NCBI GenBank assembly: GCA_947624685.1 | Contig: CANQLJ010000001.1 | Coordinates: forward strand, 1 to 64,000 | Length of the DNA: 64,000 nucleotides | Reading direction: 5' to 3' | Origin: Candidatus Gastranaerophilales bacterium | GTDB taxonomy: Bacteria > Cyanobacteriota > Vampirovibrionia > Gastranaerophilales > Gastranaerophilaceae | In this document: positions 15,210 through 23,548 of the stretch, piece after piece | Numbering within the stretch: the stretch's first letter is position 1 | Layout: each line of letters begins with the position of its first letter | Notes under the pieces: generated by a model | Told to the model about the DNA's origin: nothing | The model's database searches: none | The model's input: the letters and a program-made list of their open reading frames with translations, nothing else | Translations under genes and position numbers: made by a program

Positions 15210-17096
15210 TTATGCGGGTTTTAATTGTAAATTATTCGAGCTTTGGAGCGATGTTGTTGTGTTCGCTTTCAAGTTCGTTTTATTATCGATTGTCGTTTTG
15301 ACTTCGATTTGCCCGTTTTTGCTTCCTTCTTTTACTTGAGGATTTTGTTTCGGGTTTTTATCGTCGTTTTCGGTTTTTATTTCAAAGGCATCGCCCTTTA
15401 TATTGAGAGCCTTCAAAATTTGAGGTATTTTTCGAATCGAATTTATAATTGCCCCTACCGGACCCAAAGCCATAAGAAGAATATCGATAAAATGCTCTTT
15501 AATAAACGCCCCTATTGTTCCGAAAACGCTTTTGCAATTTTCCCAAAATTCGCCCAAAGCCGTTTTGACTTTCGCCGTGAAAGATTGAACCGTTGCCGTT
15601 ACTTTATCCCAATTCTTCCAAAGAAGAACAAGAGCCGTAATGACCCCCGCAATTACGGCGGGAATCCAAAACAACGGATTCGACAACAAAGCGACCGTTT
15701 GGCTCCAAATTGCCGGAATTGAAGCCAAAATTTGAGGAATCAACTGCGATTTTAACATCATTGAAAATAATGCCGCTTGAACCCTCATCATTTGAAAGAA
15801 TTGAACGGCTTTATAAACGGCAAGTCCCGTCAATAAACCCGTTACAATAGGTAATAAAACCTGTAAAGGCTTTAAAAAACTTATTACGTTTCTGAACCCT
15901 TCGCCGAGTTTTATCACAAAAGCGACAACGGGTTCCAATTTCGGAGCCATTTCCGAAAGCCAAAAAACAAAATTCCCGAAGCCTTTAACCAACGGCATTA
16001 AAACGGGCGAAATCAATTTGCCGAGCTGAATCATCGCAATATTTAACGCCCCCATAGCATCTGCCATAGTTGCGGCATCGCCCGTTGACATTCTTTCAAA
16101 CGCCTCTTTCAAACCCGTTCCGTTTTTTAAATCGGCTTGAACTTGTGTTAAAATTTTGTCAACGTCTGCCATACGCTCTTCGTTCATAGATAAAACGCCG
16201 TTTAAGGCTCTTATGTTCGGAATAGCTTTGGCAATTTCGGCGGGATGTTCCTTTTGTAATTTAATCAATTTTGAAAGCGTTGTCGCCAAACCTTGTTGTC
16301 TTAATTGCACAAGATTGCTTGCGATTCCGTATTTTGAAAGAACTTCGCCCGCTTCTTTTGACGGTTTAATAAAAGCAACTAAAGTCGCTCTCATAGCCGT
16401 TGTTGCATCGGCGGTCGCCATACCTCCCTTGGTTAATGCCGCCATAGTTGCCAAAGTTTCTTCCATAGAAACTCCTGCGGCACGTGCCGTCGGGGCAATT
16501 TGACCGATTGAACCCGCCAATTCTTGAACCGTTGTAACCCCGTATTTTTGAGCCGTAAACATAGCGTTTGCCGCCGAAGTTGCATCAGTGTTAGCTTGCC
16601 CCCAAGCGTTCATTATTGCCGATAAACCTCCGACGGCGGTCGATAAATCGGTGTTTCCGCCTTTTGCCAAAATCAACGCTTGATTATAGGCTTCAAAAGA
16701 TTTTTCGCTGACTCCCATAGCTGAAATTGTATCGAATAAGGCTTTGTTTGAATCCTCAATCGAAATCCCGTGTCTTATTGCTGATTTTGAAAGTTCTTCA
16801 ATCTTTTTTCCGTATTGCTGAATTTCATTTTGGCTCATTAAACCGTAAACATTATTGATTCCCTTTTCCCAATCGGCAAAAGATTTAACGGGAACCGCCG
16901 TTGCAACTGCAGTAATTGCCACGCCGACGGCTGTCAAAGAAGCCTTCAAAGACATTAAACTTGCCCTTGATTTAACAATGCCCGAATTCAATCTATTATC
17001 AAATTTTTCGGAAGATTTTGTCATATTTTTAAAGACGGGAGAAACCCCGTCTTTTGCCAAAAACTTCGAAAAAATACTAAAATTACTTATTCCCAT
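15210..17096 (-). CDS. Tail tape measure protein (TP901 type)
   Basis: The 628-residue protein sets tail length and reaches the host membrane during ejection. The N-terminal 350 residues match the TP901 core: ADWEKGINNVYGLMS, AMGVSEKSFEAYNQALILAK, TTAMRATLVAFIKPSKEAGEVL and so on. Two or three hydrophobic segments follow (about residues 405-430 and 475-495). The size implies a fairly short contractile tail. The start overlaps the region read by the frameshifted chaperone product, whose stop lies nine bases past this ATG. Confidence 0.9.
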   Translation of the reverse strand: MGISNFSIFSKFLAKDGVSPVFKNMTKSSEKFDNRLNSGIVKSRASLMSLKASLTAVGVAITAVATAVPVKSFADWEKGINNVYGLMSQNEIQQYGKKIEELSKSAIRHGISIEDSNKALFDTISAMGVSEKSFEAYNQALILAKGGNTDLSTAVGGLSAIMNAWGQANTDATSAANAMFTAQKYGVTTVQELAGSIGQIAPTARAAGVSMEETLATMAALTKGGMATADATTAMRATLVAFIKPSKEAGEVLSKYGIASNLVQLRQQGLATTLSKLIKLQKEHPAEIAKAIPNIRALNGVLSMNEERMADVDKILTQVQADLKNGTGLKEAFERMSTGDAATMADAMGALNIAMIQLGKLISPVLMPLVKGFGNFVFWLSEMAPKLEPVVAFVIKLGEGFRNVISFLKPLQVLLPIVTGLLTGLAVYKAVQFFQMMRVQAALFSMMLKSQLIPQILASIPAIWSQTVALLSNPLFWIPAVIAGVITALVLLWKNWDKVTATVQSFTAKVKTALGEFWENCKSVFGTIGAFIKEHFIDILLMALGPVGAIINSIRKIPQILKALNIKGDAFEIKTENDDKNPKQNPQVKEGSKNGQIEVKTTIDNKTNLKANTTTSLQSSNNLQLKPA

Positions 17097-17254
17097 TTAA
17101 AGTTTTCCTTGTTGATTTTTTTACATCGCTTGCCGAATTCAACAAGCTCACAAATCTTTAAATTTAAAACTCCCGTTACGGTTTCCCAACCGCAACAAAG
17201 AAGAATGTCAGCATAATAGCTTCCAACAAAATTATTTATCTGTCGAAAAAACCC
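17087..17254 (-). CDS. Frameshift extension of the tail assembly chaperone
   Basis: Directly after the slippery heptamer at the end of the chaperone gene the -1 frame is open for about 55 codons (GFFRQINNFVGSYYADILLC ... NKENFKWE, stop), ending just past the tape measure start. A second chaperone domain made by -1 frameshifting, as in lambda gpG/gpGT, is conserved across long-tailed phages. The open frame fills the whole gap before the tape measure gene, which otherwise would be non-coding. Confidence 0.8.
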   Translation of the reverse strand, partial: GFFRQINNFVGSYYADILLCCGWETVTGVLNLKICELVEFGKRCKKINKENFKWE

Positions 17255-17685
17255 ATACAACCTATTGAAATTAAAAGGTCTTGCCCTCTTAATTCTTCGA
17301 TTAGTTGCGTTGGTTTTGCCGTTATATTCGCCAAACTTTGAATCATAACTTCGCCTTGTTGGGCGGTTCTAAAATCTTTGGAATCGCCGAATTTTATCGT
17401 GTTTTTATAACATAATTTATCGGCTTTTATTGTTCCGGCTTCTATCGGATGAATAAGATGTTGAACCATACAATTTTCGGTTTCGTCCCATTCAACAAGT
17501 CCGCAACGAACGGCTTGAATAACCTTTTTATATATTTTGGATGTTTCTTCGTCTTTGCTTGAAATTTTAACTTCGTCGCCGCATAATTCATCCAAATCAA
17601 CATCGCAAATTTTGTTTTTTATTTCGTTGATTACTTCCAACGCTTTTTCTTCGCTCATACGAACTTTAATTTCTGATTTATTCAT
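17236..17685 (-). CDS. Tail assembly chaperone
   Basis: This 149-residue protein lies between the tail tube module and the tape measure, the fixed position of the tail chaperone. The first 60 residues are acidic and helical; the middle (VEWDETENCMVQHLIHPI) matches the Mu-type gp41 and E/E' family layout of a beta strand pair before a helical end. It ends in IGCMGFFDR, whose codons include the frameshift site GGGTTTT. It should coat the tape measure during assembly and not appear in the virion. Confidence 0.78.
   Translation of the reverse strand: MNKSEIKVRMSEEKALEVINEIKNKICDVDLDELCGDEVKISSKDEETSKIYKKVIQAVRCGLVEWDETENCMVQHLIHPIEAGTIKADKLCYKNTIKFGDSKDFRTAQQGEVMIQSLANITAKPTQLIEELRGQDLLISIGCMGFFDR
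17248..17254 (-). other. Programmed -1 frameshift site GGGTTTT
   Basis: On the coding strand the heptamer reads G GGT TTT in the zero frame, a correct X XXY YYZ slippery sequence, six codons (counting the stop) before the zero-frame end. The -1 frame then stays open into the tape measure start. Confidence 0.75.
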
Positions 17686-17750
17686 TTTTGTTTCTCCTTT
17701 TGTTTAGCGGCTCTTTGCCGTTAAACCGCTTCTTAAAGTACACTTAATTT

Positions 17751-18137
17751 TTATTGTTTTTCGATGTATTCCCATTCTTCAAGTTCTTCGCTATATCGAA
17801 CCCGTTTATAATCGAATGCTACAATCTTTATTTGTGAAACCGTCAAAGGGTTTCCCTTTTCGTCGAGTTGACCTTTTAAATGGTTTGGCGTGAATTTGTT
17901 TTCAACCAAACGCCCTTTTATTTGAATAAGGTCGTTCTCTTTTATGTTTTCTCCAACTTCCTCGGCAATAGGACGGGTTTTTGTGTTGAAAAAATCAACG
18001 AAAAAATTATTCCATTTTTCGCCCGTTTTTACTCCGATGTTTATTGTCGTCAACATTCCGCCCGTTTCAAAACATTTACATTCTTTGTATTTGCCGACCC
18101 GACCGATTAAGGTCAAAGAATTTGTTAAAAGTCCCAT
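17751..18137 (-). CDS. Single-strand DNA-binding protein-like (OB fold)
   Basis: The 128-residue protein has the SSB pattern: MGLLTNSLTLIGRVGKYKE at the start, GGMLTTINIGV, WNNFFVDFFNTKTRPIAEEVGENIKENDLIQIKGRLVEN. The acidic tail found in cellular SSB is missing; it ends EEWEYIEKQ. The start at 18137 has a GAGGAG site; the longer in-frame ORF has none. SSB normally belongs to replication modules, yet here it lies between tail tube and tail chaperone. It may be a replication protein moved into the late region, or an OB-fold structural protein. Confidence 0.75.
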   Translation of the reverse strand: MGLLTNSLTLIGRVGKYKECKCFETGGMLTTINIGVKTGEKWNNFFVDFFNTKTRPIAEEVGENIKENDLIQIKGRLVENKFTPNHLKGQLDEKGNPLTVSQIKIVAFDYKRVRYSEELEEWEYIEKQ

Positions 18138-18176
18138 ATTTTGATTTCTCCTCTTAAAGTGTGTATATGCAAAATT

Positions 18177-18200
18177 CGAGGGCAAAAATGCCCTCGAACT
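18177..18200 (-). terminator. Hairpin after the tail tube gene
   Basis: A perfect 9-bp stem (TTCGAGGGC / GCCCTCGAA) with a six-base loop follows the tail tube gene. On the coding strand it is followed by TTTTGC. It may act as a partial terminator or protect the 3' end of the abundant tube and sheath mRNA. Confidence 0.5.
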
Positions 18201-18246
18201 CACGTTCATTCTTTTATCCCTCGATAAAACGACGAACGATTATTTT

Positions 18247-18627
18247 TTATGTTTTACGAATTCCACTTCCGTCCGTACAATGAACTTCAAATTCATTCGT
18301 AATTCTTCGGGTTGCTGAAACTTCAACTTCGCCAACCATACAACCCGTTAATTCGTAAGATTTTGAAACACATTGAAGAACAATCGGAATATCAGTCATT
18401 GAACGAACGCTCTTGAAAGCACTATCAAGTTTGTCGTCAACTTTTATTCTCAATCCCGTTATTCTTGCAATATTTCTCGAAACATAAGCATCGGCGGTTC
18501 CGTCGCCGAATTGTTGAGTTTCCGTAATAGTATCGCCGCCTTCAATGACATTCGGTTCGGTATCTTTGGGAATAGCAAACTTTGTGCCGTTGAGAGTAAG
18601 CGAAATCGCATCTCCGACTTTTGACAT
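18247..18627 (-). CDS. Tail tube protein (Mu gpM-like)
   Basis: The 126-residue protein follows the sheath gene, as the tube does in Mu and similar phages, and it is beta-rich with the tube-like start MSKVGDAISLTLNGTKFAI and an end GEVEVSATRRITNEFEVHC. It would stack in hexamers inside the sheath. The start at 18627 was chosen over an upstream in-frame start because AAAAAGGAG lies ahead of it. It is separated from the sheath gene by 250 bases of structured, non-coding DNA. Confidence 0.78.
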   Translation of the reverse strand: MSKVGDAISLTLNGTKFAIPKDTEPNVIEGGDTITETQQFGDGTADAYVSRNIARITGLRIKVDDKLDSAFKSVRSMTDIPIVLQCVSKSYELTGCMVGEVEVSATRRITNEFEVHCTDGSGIRKT

Positions 18628-18877
18628 TTTTATATCTCCTTTTTTATTTCTCTTGGTTGCTCGCATTAAACGGCGTTCAAGCCGAAAGCTCCTCGCTTCC
18701 GTCTTTCAGCCTCTGCTCGCAATCCGCTTGTATTTATACCTTTTTACAATTTCGAGGGGTTTAACGCCCCTCGTAGAATCGATTTTGCGGCTCGTCGGCA
18801 GAGGGTTAAGCGTAAGCGTACCCGTTTAACGCCGACGAACAAGTAAAGCCCCTGTTAAATTGTTAGCAGGGTATAAA
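18628..18877 (-). other. Structured gap between sheath and tube genes
   Basis: There is no ORF, but several hairpins are visible: CGAGGGG / CCCCTCG at about 18752-18772, a long arm closed by CGTCGGC / GCCGACG at about 18795-18836, and CCCTG / CAGGG at about 18849-18870. They could slow or end transcription, or stabilise the mRNAs on either side so that tube and sheath are made in different amounts. Confidence 0.45.
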
Positions 18878-20413
18878 CTACCCCTTGAAATTAAACCCGA
18901 TGAAGTTTACAAGGTCGAATATTCTTCCGACTCCCGTAATATCAAATTTCGGGTTAATATTTACTCGGTTTGGATTGCTTGAATCAATTTCAACTTCGGT
19001 TTCGTTTTGGGCATCGGCATAATTTGCTATAAATCCGGCTTTACCCAACAAAGCGATTCTTGTATTTACGGCGGCTTTAACATCTTTCAAAGTGCGAGCC
19101 GCCGGATTTGTTGTGATGTCGTTTTCGCCAATCAAAATAACCGATTTCCATTCTTCCGAATCTCTGAAAGTTACCATTAAATCATAAGCAATATTCCCGA
19201 TGACGGTAATATCACGGTCGAATCTGAATAACGGGTTTGTGTTTCCGACGGGATGATAAAATGAAGCCAAATCCATTAAACGATAAGATTTGTCGGATTT
19301 ACGAACAAAGTTTGAATATCCCGCTTTCAACAAAAGATTTCTTTCGATGTAAGTTAAGGTTCTTAAATTACCGACATCGCCCACTATTTGAACATTTATG
19401 GCATCATCTCTTCGGTCATTACCCGCCGCAATTAAAGAAGCAACATCCCAAGTTCCTTCGACCAATTCGGATTCGGGAGCTTGTATTGCCGAATAATAAG
19501 TTACATATTGAGCGATTAAACCGTCGCTTCTCCATGCTTCAAATTTTTCTTGTAATGTATCGAGAACGGTTGAATTTGCGTATTGAGAAATAACCCTTGT
19601 AACGCCAAATTCTTCGTTAATCAGTCCCAACGCTTCGTCTTTAATAACGCCAACGCCCGCCGCTTCCTCGGTTCTTTCCGTCGTGAATTTTACGCCGAAA
19701 ACCGTTTCGTCAATAGCTTTGCCGTCCTCATCAACAATATTGAAATTGAAGTATGAATCGGAGCCTTTCCATTTTGCCGTTAATACAACCCCCGTAACCT
19801 CTTCTTGTGTTAAAGCTATTGTAAACGGAAGCTCCAAATATTCTTCCAATGTTTCTTTTATGGCTTTCGCACATTCTTCAACGCTCATTCCTTTTGTAAA
19901 GGTCAACGGAATTTTTGATTTTTCATAAGAATTCAAATCCATTCCCCTAACATCTTGAGCGGGGTTGTTATGAAAAGCCGTCGCAATTTTGCCGACAACA
20001 TCTGCCGCCGTTTCAAAAGTTAAATCATCCAAAACAAAATAAGCCGTTAAATTTTTCTTAACGCCTTCCTCTGATGTTATGGTTAAAGTTTGAACTTCGG
20101 CTTTTGCGTTGTCGGGTTCTTTGATTGCGATAAAATAAGTTTCAACCTTTGAACCGTTTCCGGCTTTTGGGAATAATTTTCTCGCCATTCTATGAAGAGG
20201 CGAGCCGAAACCGAATATTACTCCGACGTCGTCGGCACTCCCCGAAGCCAAAACAACTTCATTCAAAGCCGCTTTTGATTCTGTTTGTTTTTGACCCAAA
20301 CAAACTATTTTTTCGGGGCGTAAATTAGCCGCATTTTGTTGATTTTTTTGTTTGACCGTAACGCTTGTTGCTGATGCAATAGCGGAAACGTCAAGTCCTT
20401 TTGTAATTGTCAT
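18878..20413 (-). CDS. Tail sheath protein (Mu gpL-like)
   Basis: The 511-residue protein matches Mu gpL-type sheaths in size, position and sequence: a KGLDVSAIASATSVTVKQKN start, LASGSADDVGVIFGFGSPLHRMARKLFPKA near residue 55, and the C-terminal core with WDVASLIAAGNDRRDDA, RTLTYIERNLLLKAG and NPAARTLKDVKAAVNTRIALL. It contracts to drive the tube through the cell envelope, so the phage has a myovirus-type tail. A strong ribosome site precedes the ATG. Confidence 0.87.
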   Translation of the reverse strand: MTITKGLDVSAIASATSVTVKQKNQQNAANLRPEKIVCLGQKQTESKAALNEVVLASGSADDVGVIFGFGSPLHRMARKLFPKAGNGSKVETYFIAIKEPDNAKAEVQTLTITSEEGVKKNLTAYFVLDDLTFETAADVVGKIATAFHNNPAQDVRGMDLNSYEKSKIPLTFTKGMSVEECAKAIKETLEEYLELPFTIALTQEEVTGVVLTAKWKGSDSYFNFNIVDEDGKAIDETVFGVKFTTERTEEAAGVGVIKDEALGLINEEFGVTRVISQYANSTVLDTLQEKFEAWRSDGLIAQYVTYYSAIQAPESELVEGTWDVASLIAAGNDRRDDAINVQIVGDVGNLRTLTYIERNLLLKAGYSNFVRKSDKSYRLMDLASFYHPVGNTNPLFRFDRDITVIGNIAYDLMVTFRDSEEWKSVILIGENDITTNPAARTLKDVKAAVNTRIALLGKAGFIANYADAQNETEVEIDSSNPNRVNINPKFDITGVGRIFDLVNFIGFNFKG

Positions 20414-20415
20414 TT

Positions 20416-21087
20416 TTATTTCTCCTTAAATTTATTTGAGTTCAAAACCACTTGAACAAACGGGTCGATAAATTCTTCCCGAATATTCGTTTTTGTATAA
20501 AACTCTTGTATTTCATAAGTGTTTGAATAATAAGTCGGCTCGCTGATTCCGACTTTAAATTCAAATTTTGCTCCAAGAACGGTTCCCGCCGTGTTGTCGT
20601 TTTCGGGTGTAATAATTCGTTTCCATTTTTTCAATGTGAAATTCTTTATTAAATTATCCGTCGCCGTGTATAAATTCGTTGCTTCCGAGCAAAGCATTTT
20701 ATAAAGTTGAGCCGTTAAATAACTCAATCTGTCCTCGGCGTTAGTGTCGGCATCTTTTTGATTTTGCGAGCTTTCATCATCATTTAAACCGACCGCATAA
20801 TATTCAACAACGAGGTTGTGTTCGGCTTCGTTGCAATATGTATCTTGTTCATCCTCGGGAAAATCCGTTTCGTTAAAATAAACAAATACACAAGGCATAT
20901 CCTGTACATCGGGAAAGCGAAAGCGTTTTGGAAAAACCGTAAAATGAATATTTTTGGAAATCCAATCTTGATTTTCGCCCGCTTTTGCGGCGAGTTCTTT
21001 TTGACTTTCTCGGCAATTTGCCAAGTGTTGACATATTGAATCCCGAACAAGAGTAAAATTCATCGGCGTTATTATTGATGAAATCAT
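20416..21087 (-). CDS. Probable tail terminator / neck protein
   Basis: This 223-residue protein lies between the head-tail joining gene and the sheath, where contractile phages encode the tail terminator. Sequence such as DVQDMPCVFVYFNETDFPEDEQD and CNEAEHNLVVEYYAVGLND fits the strand-rich terminator pattern (a short protein with a strand, then a helical RLSYLTAQLYKML). Identification is by position and general pattern only. A GGAGG site precedes the ATG. Confidence 0.55.
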   Translation of the reverse strand: MISSIITPMNFTLVRDSICQHLANCRESQKELAAKAGENQDWISKNIHFTVFPKRFRFPDVQDMPCVFVYFNETDFPEDEQDTYCNEAEHNLVVEYYAVGLNDDESSQNQKDADTNAEDRLSYLTAQLYKMLCSEATNLYTATDNLIKNFTLKKWKRIITPENDNTAGTVLGAKFEFKVGISEPTYYSNTYEIQEFYTKTNIREEFIDPFVQVVLNSNKFKEK

Positions 21088-21088
21088 T

Positions 21089-21502
21089 TTACATTCCTCC
21101 CGAACTTTGCCTTTGAACCGATTTTGGATTGCCCGTCATAGTTGAAGCCGAACATTTAATCAAATACATCCCGAGCGTTCTATCAAACGCCACGTTTTCG
21201 ATTTTGAACGGAACGGGTTCATTGTTTAATTGAGGAAATTTAACAACAATCCCCCAACCCCGAACGGGAATTAAATCCGTTTTTTCCTTCAAAGCGTTAT
21301 AATCAATCGTTAATTCAAAAGAATCGCCGAAAAATCCGTTGTGATTATCCTCGAAAGTTAATCCGATGAAACTCGTTAAACCCTTAAGTTCGAAGCCGTC
21401 GTTTGAACTTGGAGGTTGCAATATGCAATCCACGGCGAAACCGTTCCCTGTGATGAGAACGGTTTCTTTGTGAATTTTTAATAATTCGTGCAAATTATTC
21501 AT
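21089..21502 (-). CDS. Head-tail joining protein candidate
   Basis: The 137-residue protein follows the capsid gene, the usual place for the head-tail connector such as lambda FII or its functional equivalents. It begins with a short helix (LHELLKIHKETVLI) and continues as a beta barrel-like domain; the phrase DRTLGMYLIKCSASTMTG is typical of small connector proteins that complete the neck. No family signature is certain. It ends one base before the next gene. Confidence 0.5.
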   Translation of the reverse strand: MNNLHELLKIHKETVLITGNGFAVDCILQPPSSNDGFELKGLTSFIGLTFEDNHNGFFGDSFELTIDYNALKEKTDLIPVRGWGIVVKFPQLNNEPVPFKIENVAFDRTLGMYLIKCSASTMTGNPKSVQRQSSGGM

Positions 21503-21510
21503 TTTGAATC

Positions 21511-22584
21511 CTATACGATGTCGTGAATTGTTGCGAATGAATCAATTTCAACGGGAACACAAAGAGGTCTTGATTTAACGCCGTATTTTGTAACGCCGCT
21601 TCCGTCCTCCAAAATGTCGTAAGCATAAGGAAGTTGTTCCGCTTCAATCAATTCAAGTTTGTTTCCGCCAATGCCCGGAGAAGCGGGAGCGTTTGTGTTG
21701 TTAATTGCTCCGTAATATCTTAAGAAATTCGGGTTCATCGGAAGCAAAGCGGCACAACCTTTGGGGATATAACCGAATTCTTCGCCTTCGTTTGCGAAAT
21801 CGTAACCAACGGGAACCGTATATTTCTCGTTGTAACTCCAAACATTTACAAGATATGAACCGACCGAAATTCTTCCGTGGAACATCGCCCCCGGAGTTAA
21901 TTCAACGGGCATATTTATATCGGTTCTCTTGATTCCTTCGTTCCAATTTCCGTTTGATTTTACTTTTGCGTTTCCAAGGAAAGCGTTTAAGCCGTTGTCC
22001 TCGAAAATAATATTCCATTCGGAAGTTGAAATTCTTCCGTCAGACATACACAAAGAAATCAAATCTTTAATAACTGAAATCGGGTCGCCCGTTTCGGTGT
22101 CCCATTTTGCTTCCGAAACGCTCTTTTTGTGTGTTTCTTTTTTGTTAAAATCAATTTTATTGCCTCCGGCAAGAACGATTTTCCCTTGGAATAACGCATC
22201 GGAAGCCTGTTTTTCTTCGGCTCTTCTTTGTTTATCCGAGAATATTTCTTGACCGTCGTTGATTGCGTTTATAACGCTTCCGACTTGGTCGTATTCGGTT
22301 TGTCCGAATTGAGCTTTGAAAACATCCTCTTCGGTCAATGAAGCGATGTCGTTGTATTCGGGAACAACAAAATCTCTTTTGCTATACTCGTCAAGCGAAT
22401 TATAACGACCGCCCGTGCCGAGTTTTACATCAACGGAATAATATCCTTTAACAACTCTCCCTTGAAGCTCGACTTTAATGCCTTTTAATTGTCTTTTTTT
22501 GAATAAATTCGCCAAAAACATTGACGGTTTTTGTTTAATATCAAAACCGATTTCCATTACTTTTTTGATGTTGTCTGTATTCAT
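21511..22584 (-). CDS. Major capsid protein (lambda gpE-like)
   Basis: The 357-residue protein fits the lambda E / HK97-fold family: it starts with a helix (MEIGFDIKQKPSMFLANLFKKR), then VELQGRVVKGYYSVDVKLGTGGRYN, and the DTETGDPISVIKDLISLC and NVWSYNEKYTVPVGYDF parts typical of E-type capsids. It follows a decoration protein gene and precedes the joining protein, which is the lambda order. Its ribosome site is strong (AAAAGGAG), as expected for the most abundant virion protein. Confidence 0.87.
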   Translation of the reverse strand: MNTDNIKKVMEIGFDIKQKPSMFLANLFKKRQLKGIKVELQGRVVKGYYSVDVKLGTGGRYNSLDEYSKRDFVVPEYNDIASLTEEDVFKAQFGQTEYDQVGSVINAINDGQEIFSDKQRRAEEKQASDALFQGKIVLAGGNKIDFNKKETHKKSVSEAKWDTETGDPISVIKDLISLCMSDGRISTSEWNIIFEDNGLNAFLGNAKVKSNGNWNEGIKRTDINMPVELTPGAMFHGRISVGSYLVNVWSYNEKYTVPVGYDFANEGEEFGYIPKGCAALLPMNPNFLRYYGAINNTNAPASPGIGGNKLELIEAEQLPYAYDILEDGSGVTKYGVKSRPLCVPVEIDSFATIHDIV

Positions 22585-22653
22585 TTTTTATTCTCCTTTT
22601 TTAAATTAGTACATTTAATTTTTTTAGTTTCGGGAACGGTTTAAGCCTTTTGA

Positions 22654-23046
22654 TTAAGACAAACTTGTTGTTCCTGTTTGTTCTTCAACCAAAGCAAGAC
22701 GGATTCCGTTTGTATGTAAAGCGTCGAGGTATTCGACATTTGAAGCATCTTCGGATTTAACGAAAATTATTCCGTTTTTATCGACCGTGCCGCTTTCTAA
22801 TACACGGACAAGTCCGATTTCGGCGGGGTTTGAATCTTCGTTAGTAATCGTTTGAGCCAATACATAAAGCGGACTTGATTTGAATGTTTCTTCAACATTC
22901 AAATCGCTTGAAAAGGCGGTCAATTTGCCGTCTTGATTTCTTCCCAAAACCGTTCCGGCTTTATATGTGGTTTGTTTTGGAACATAAATTGTCGCATCGG
23001 AATAAAGTCCGTCGTGAAAAATTTTAGAATTGTCTATTTGTGTCAT
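22654..23046 (-). CDS. Head decoration protein (lambda gpD-like)
   Basis: The 130-residue protein sits between the protease/scaffold gene and the capsid, exactly as gpD does in lambda. It opens with a flexible tail, then YKAGTVLGRNQDGKLTAF and IGLVRVLESGTVDKNGIIF, the compact beta pattern of D-type trimers that stabilise the expanded shell. Length agrees with the family. Confidence 0.78.
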   Translation of the reverse strand: MTQIDNSKIFHDGLYSDATIYVPKQTTYKAGTVLGRNQDGKLTAFSSDLNVEETFKSSPLYVLAQTITNEDSNPAEIGLVRVLESGTVDKNGIIFVKSEDASNVEYLDALHTNGIRLALVEEQTGTTSLS

Positions 23047-23085
23047 TTTTATTTCTCCTTTTATTTTTTTTGTAATACCAATGAA

Positions 23086-23110
23086 AAAGACGGGGTTTTT
23101 ACCCGTCTTT
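23086..23110 (-). terminator. Hairpin between scaffold and decoration genes
   Basis: Stem AAAGACGGG / CCCGTCTTT with a short loop and T runs on both sides. It may terminate part of the leftward transcript, or protect the ends so capsid and decoration protein are made in higher amounts than the protease. Confidence 0.6.
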
Positions 23111-23143
23111 ATTTTTTTGAGGATGATAGATTATGAAAAAAAA

Positions 23144-23548
23144 TTATTTTTCTGTTTGTTCTTGAATTCCCATAGCCTTTAATAAAGCGTTTTGTTCTTT
23201 TTCGTTCGCTTCTTTTAGTGCTTTTGCTTTTTCCTCTTCGTTTTCGCCTTCGCCTTCGCCGCCTTCGGGAGCGTGTGTTTCGGGTTTCGGGTCAACGGCG
23301 GGAGGATTGCCCTCTTCCATTTGTGCAATTTCTTTTTTGTTGGTTTTTGCCATTAAAATCGCCGCTTGAAATTCATTGTCCGAAACATCAACGCCGTCAT
23401 TTATTGCCTTAATTACGGCGTTTTTATCGACATCAATAAATTTCATTAAAGAAGCGACCCTTTTTTGTTCGTCTTTTTTGCCTTCGTCTTTTGCTTCGTT
23501 GTAAACCGCTACATTTTGAGCCTTAAGTTCGTTCAAATCTTTTACCAT
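23144..23548 (-). CDS. Nested scaffold protein (Nu3-like)
   Basis: Inside the protease gene, an AAGGAG site lies about eight bases before an in-frame ATG (MVKDLNELKAQNVAVYNE). Translation from there gives a 134-residue acidic, helical protein that lacks the protease domain. Lambda expresses Nu3 from the end of C in the same way. The site is as good as those of the neighbouring genes, so independent translation is likely. Confidence 0.65.
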   Translation of the reverse strand: MVKDLNELKAQNVAVYNEAKDEGKKDEQKRVASLMKFIDVDKNAVIKAINDGVDVSDNEFQAAILMAKTNKKEIAQMEEGNPPAVDPKPETHAPEGGEGEGENEEEKAKALKEANEKEQNALLKAMGIQEQTEK

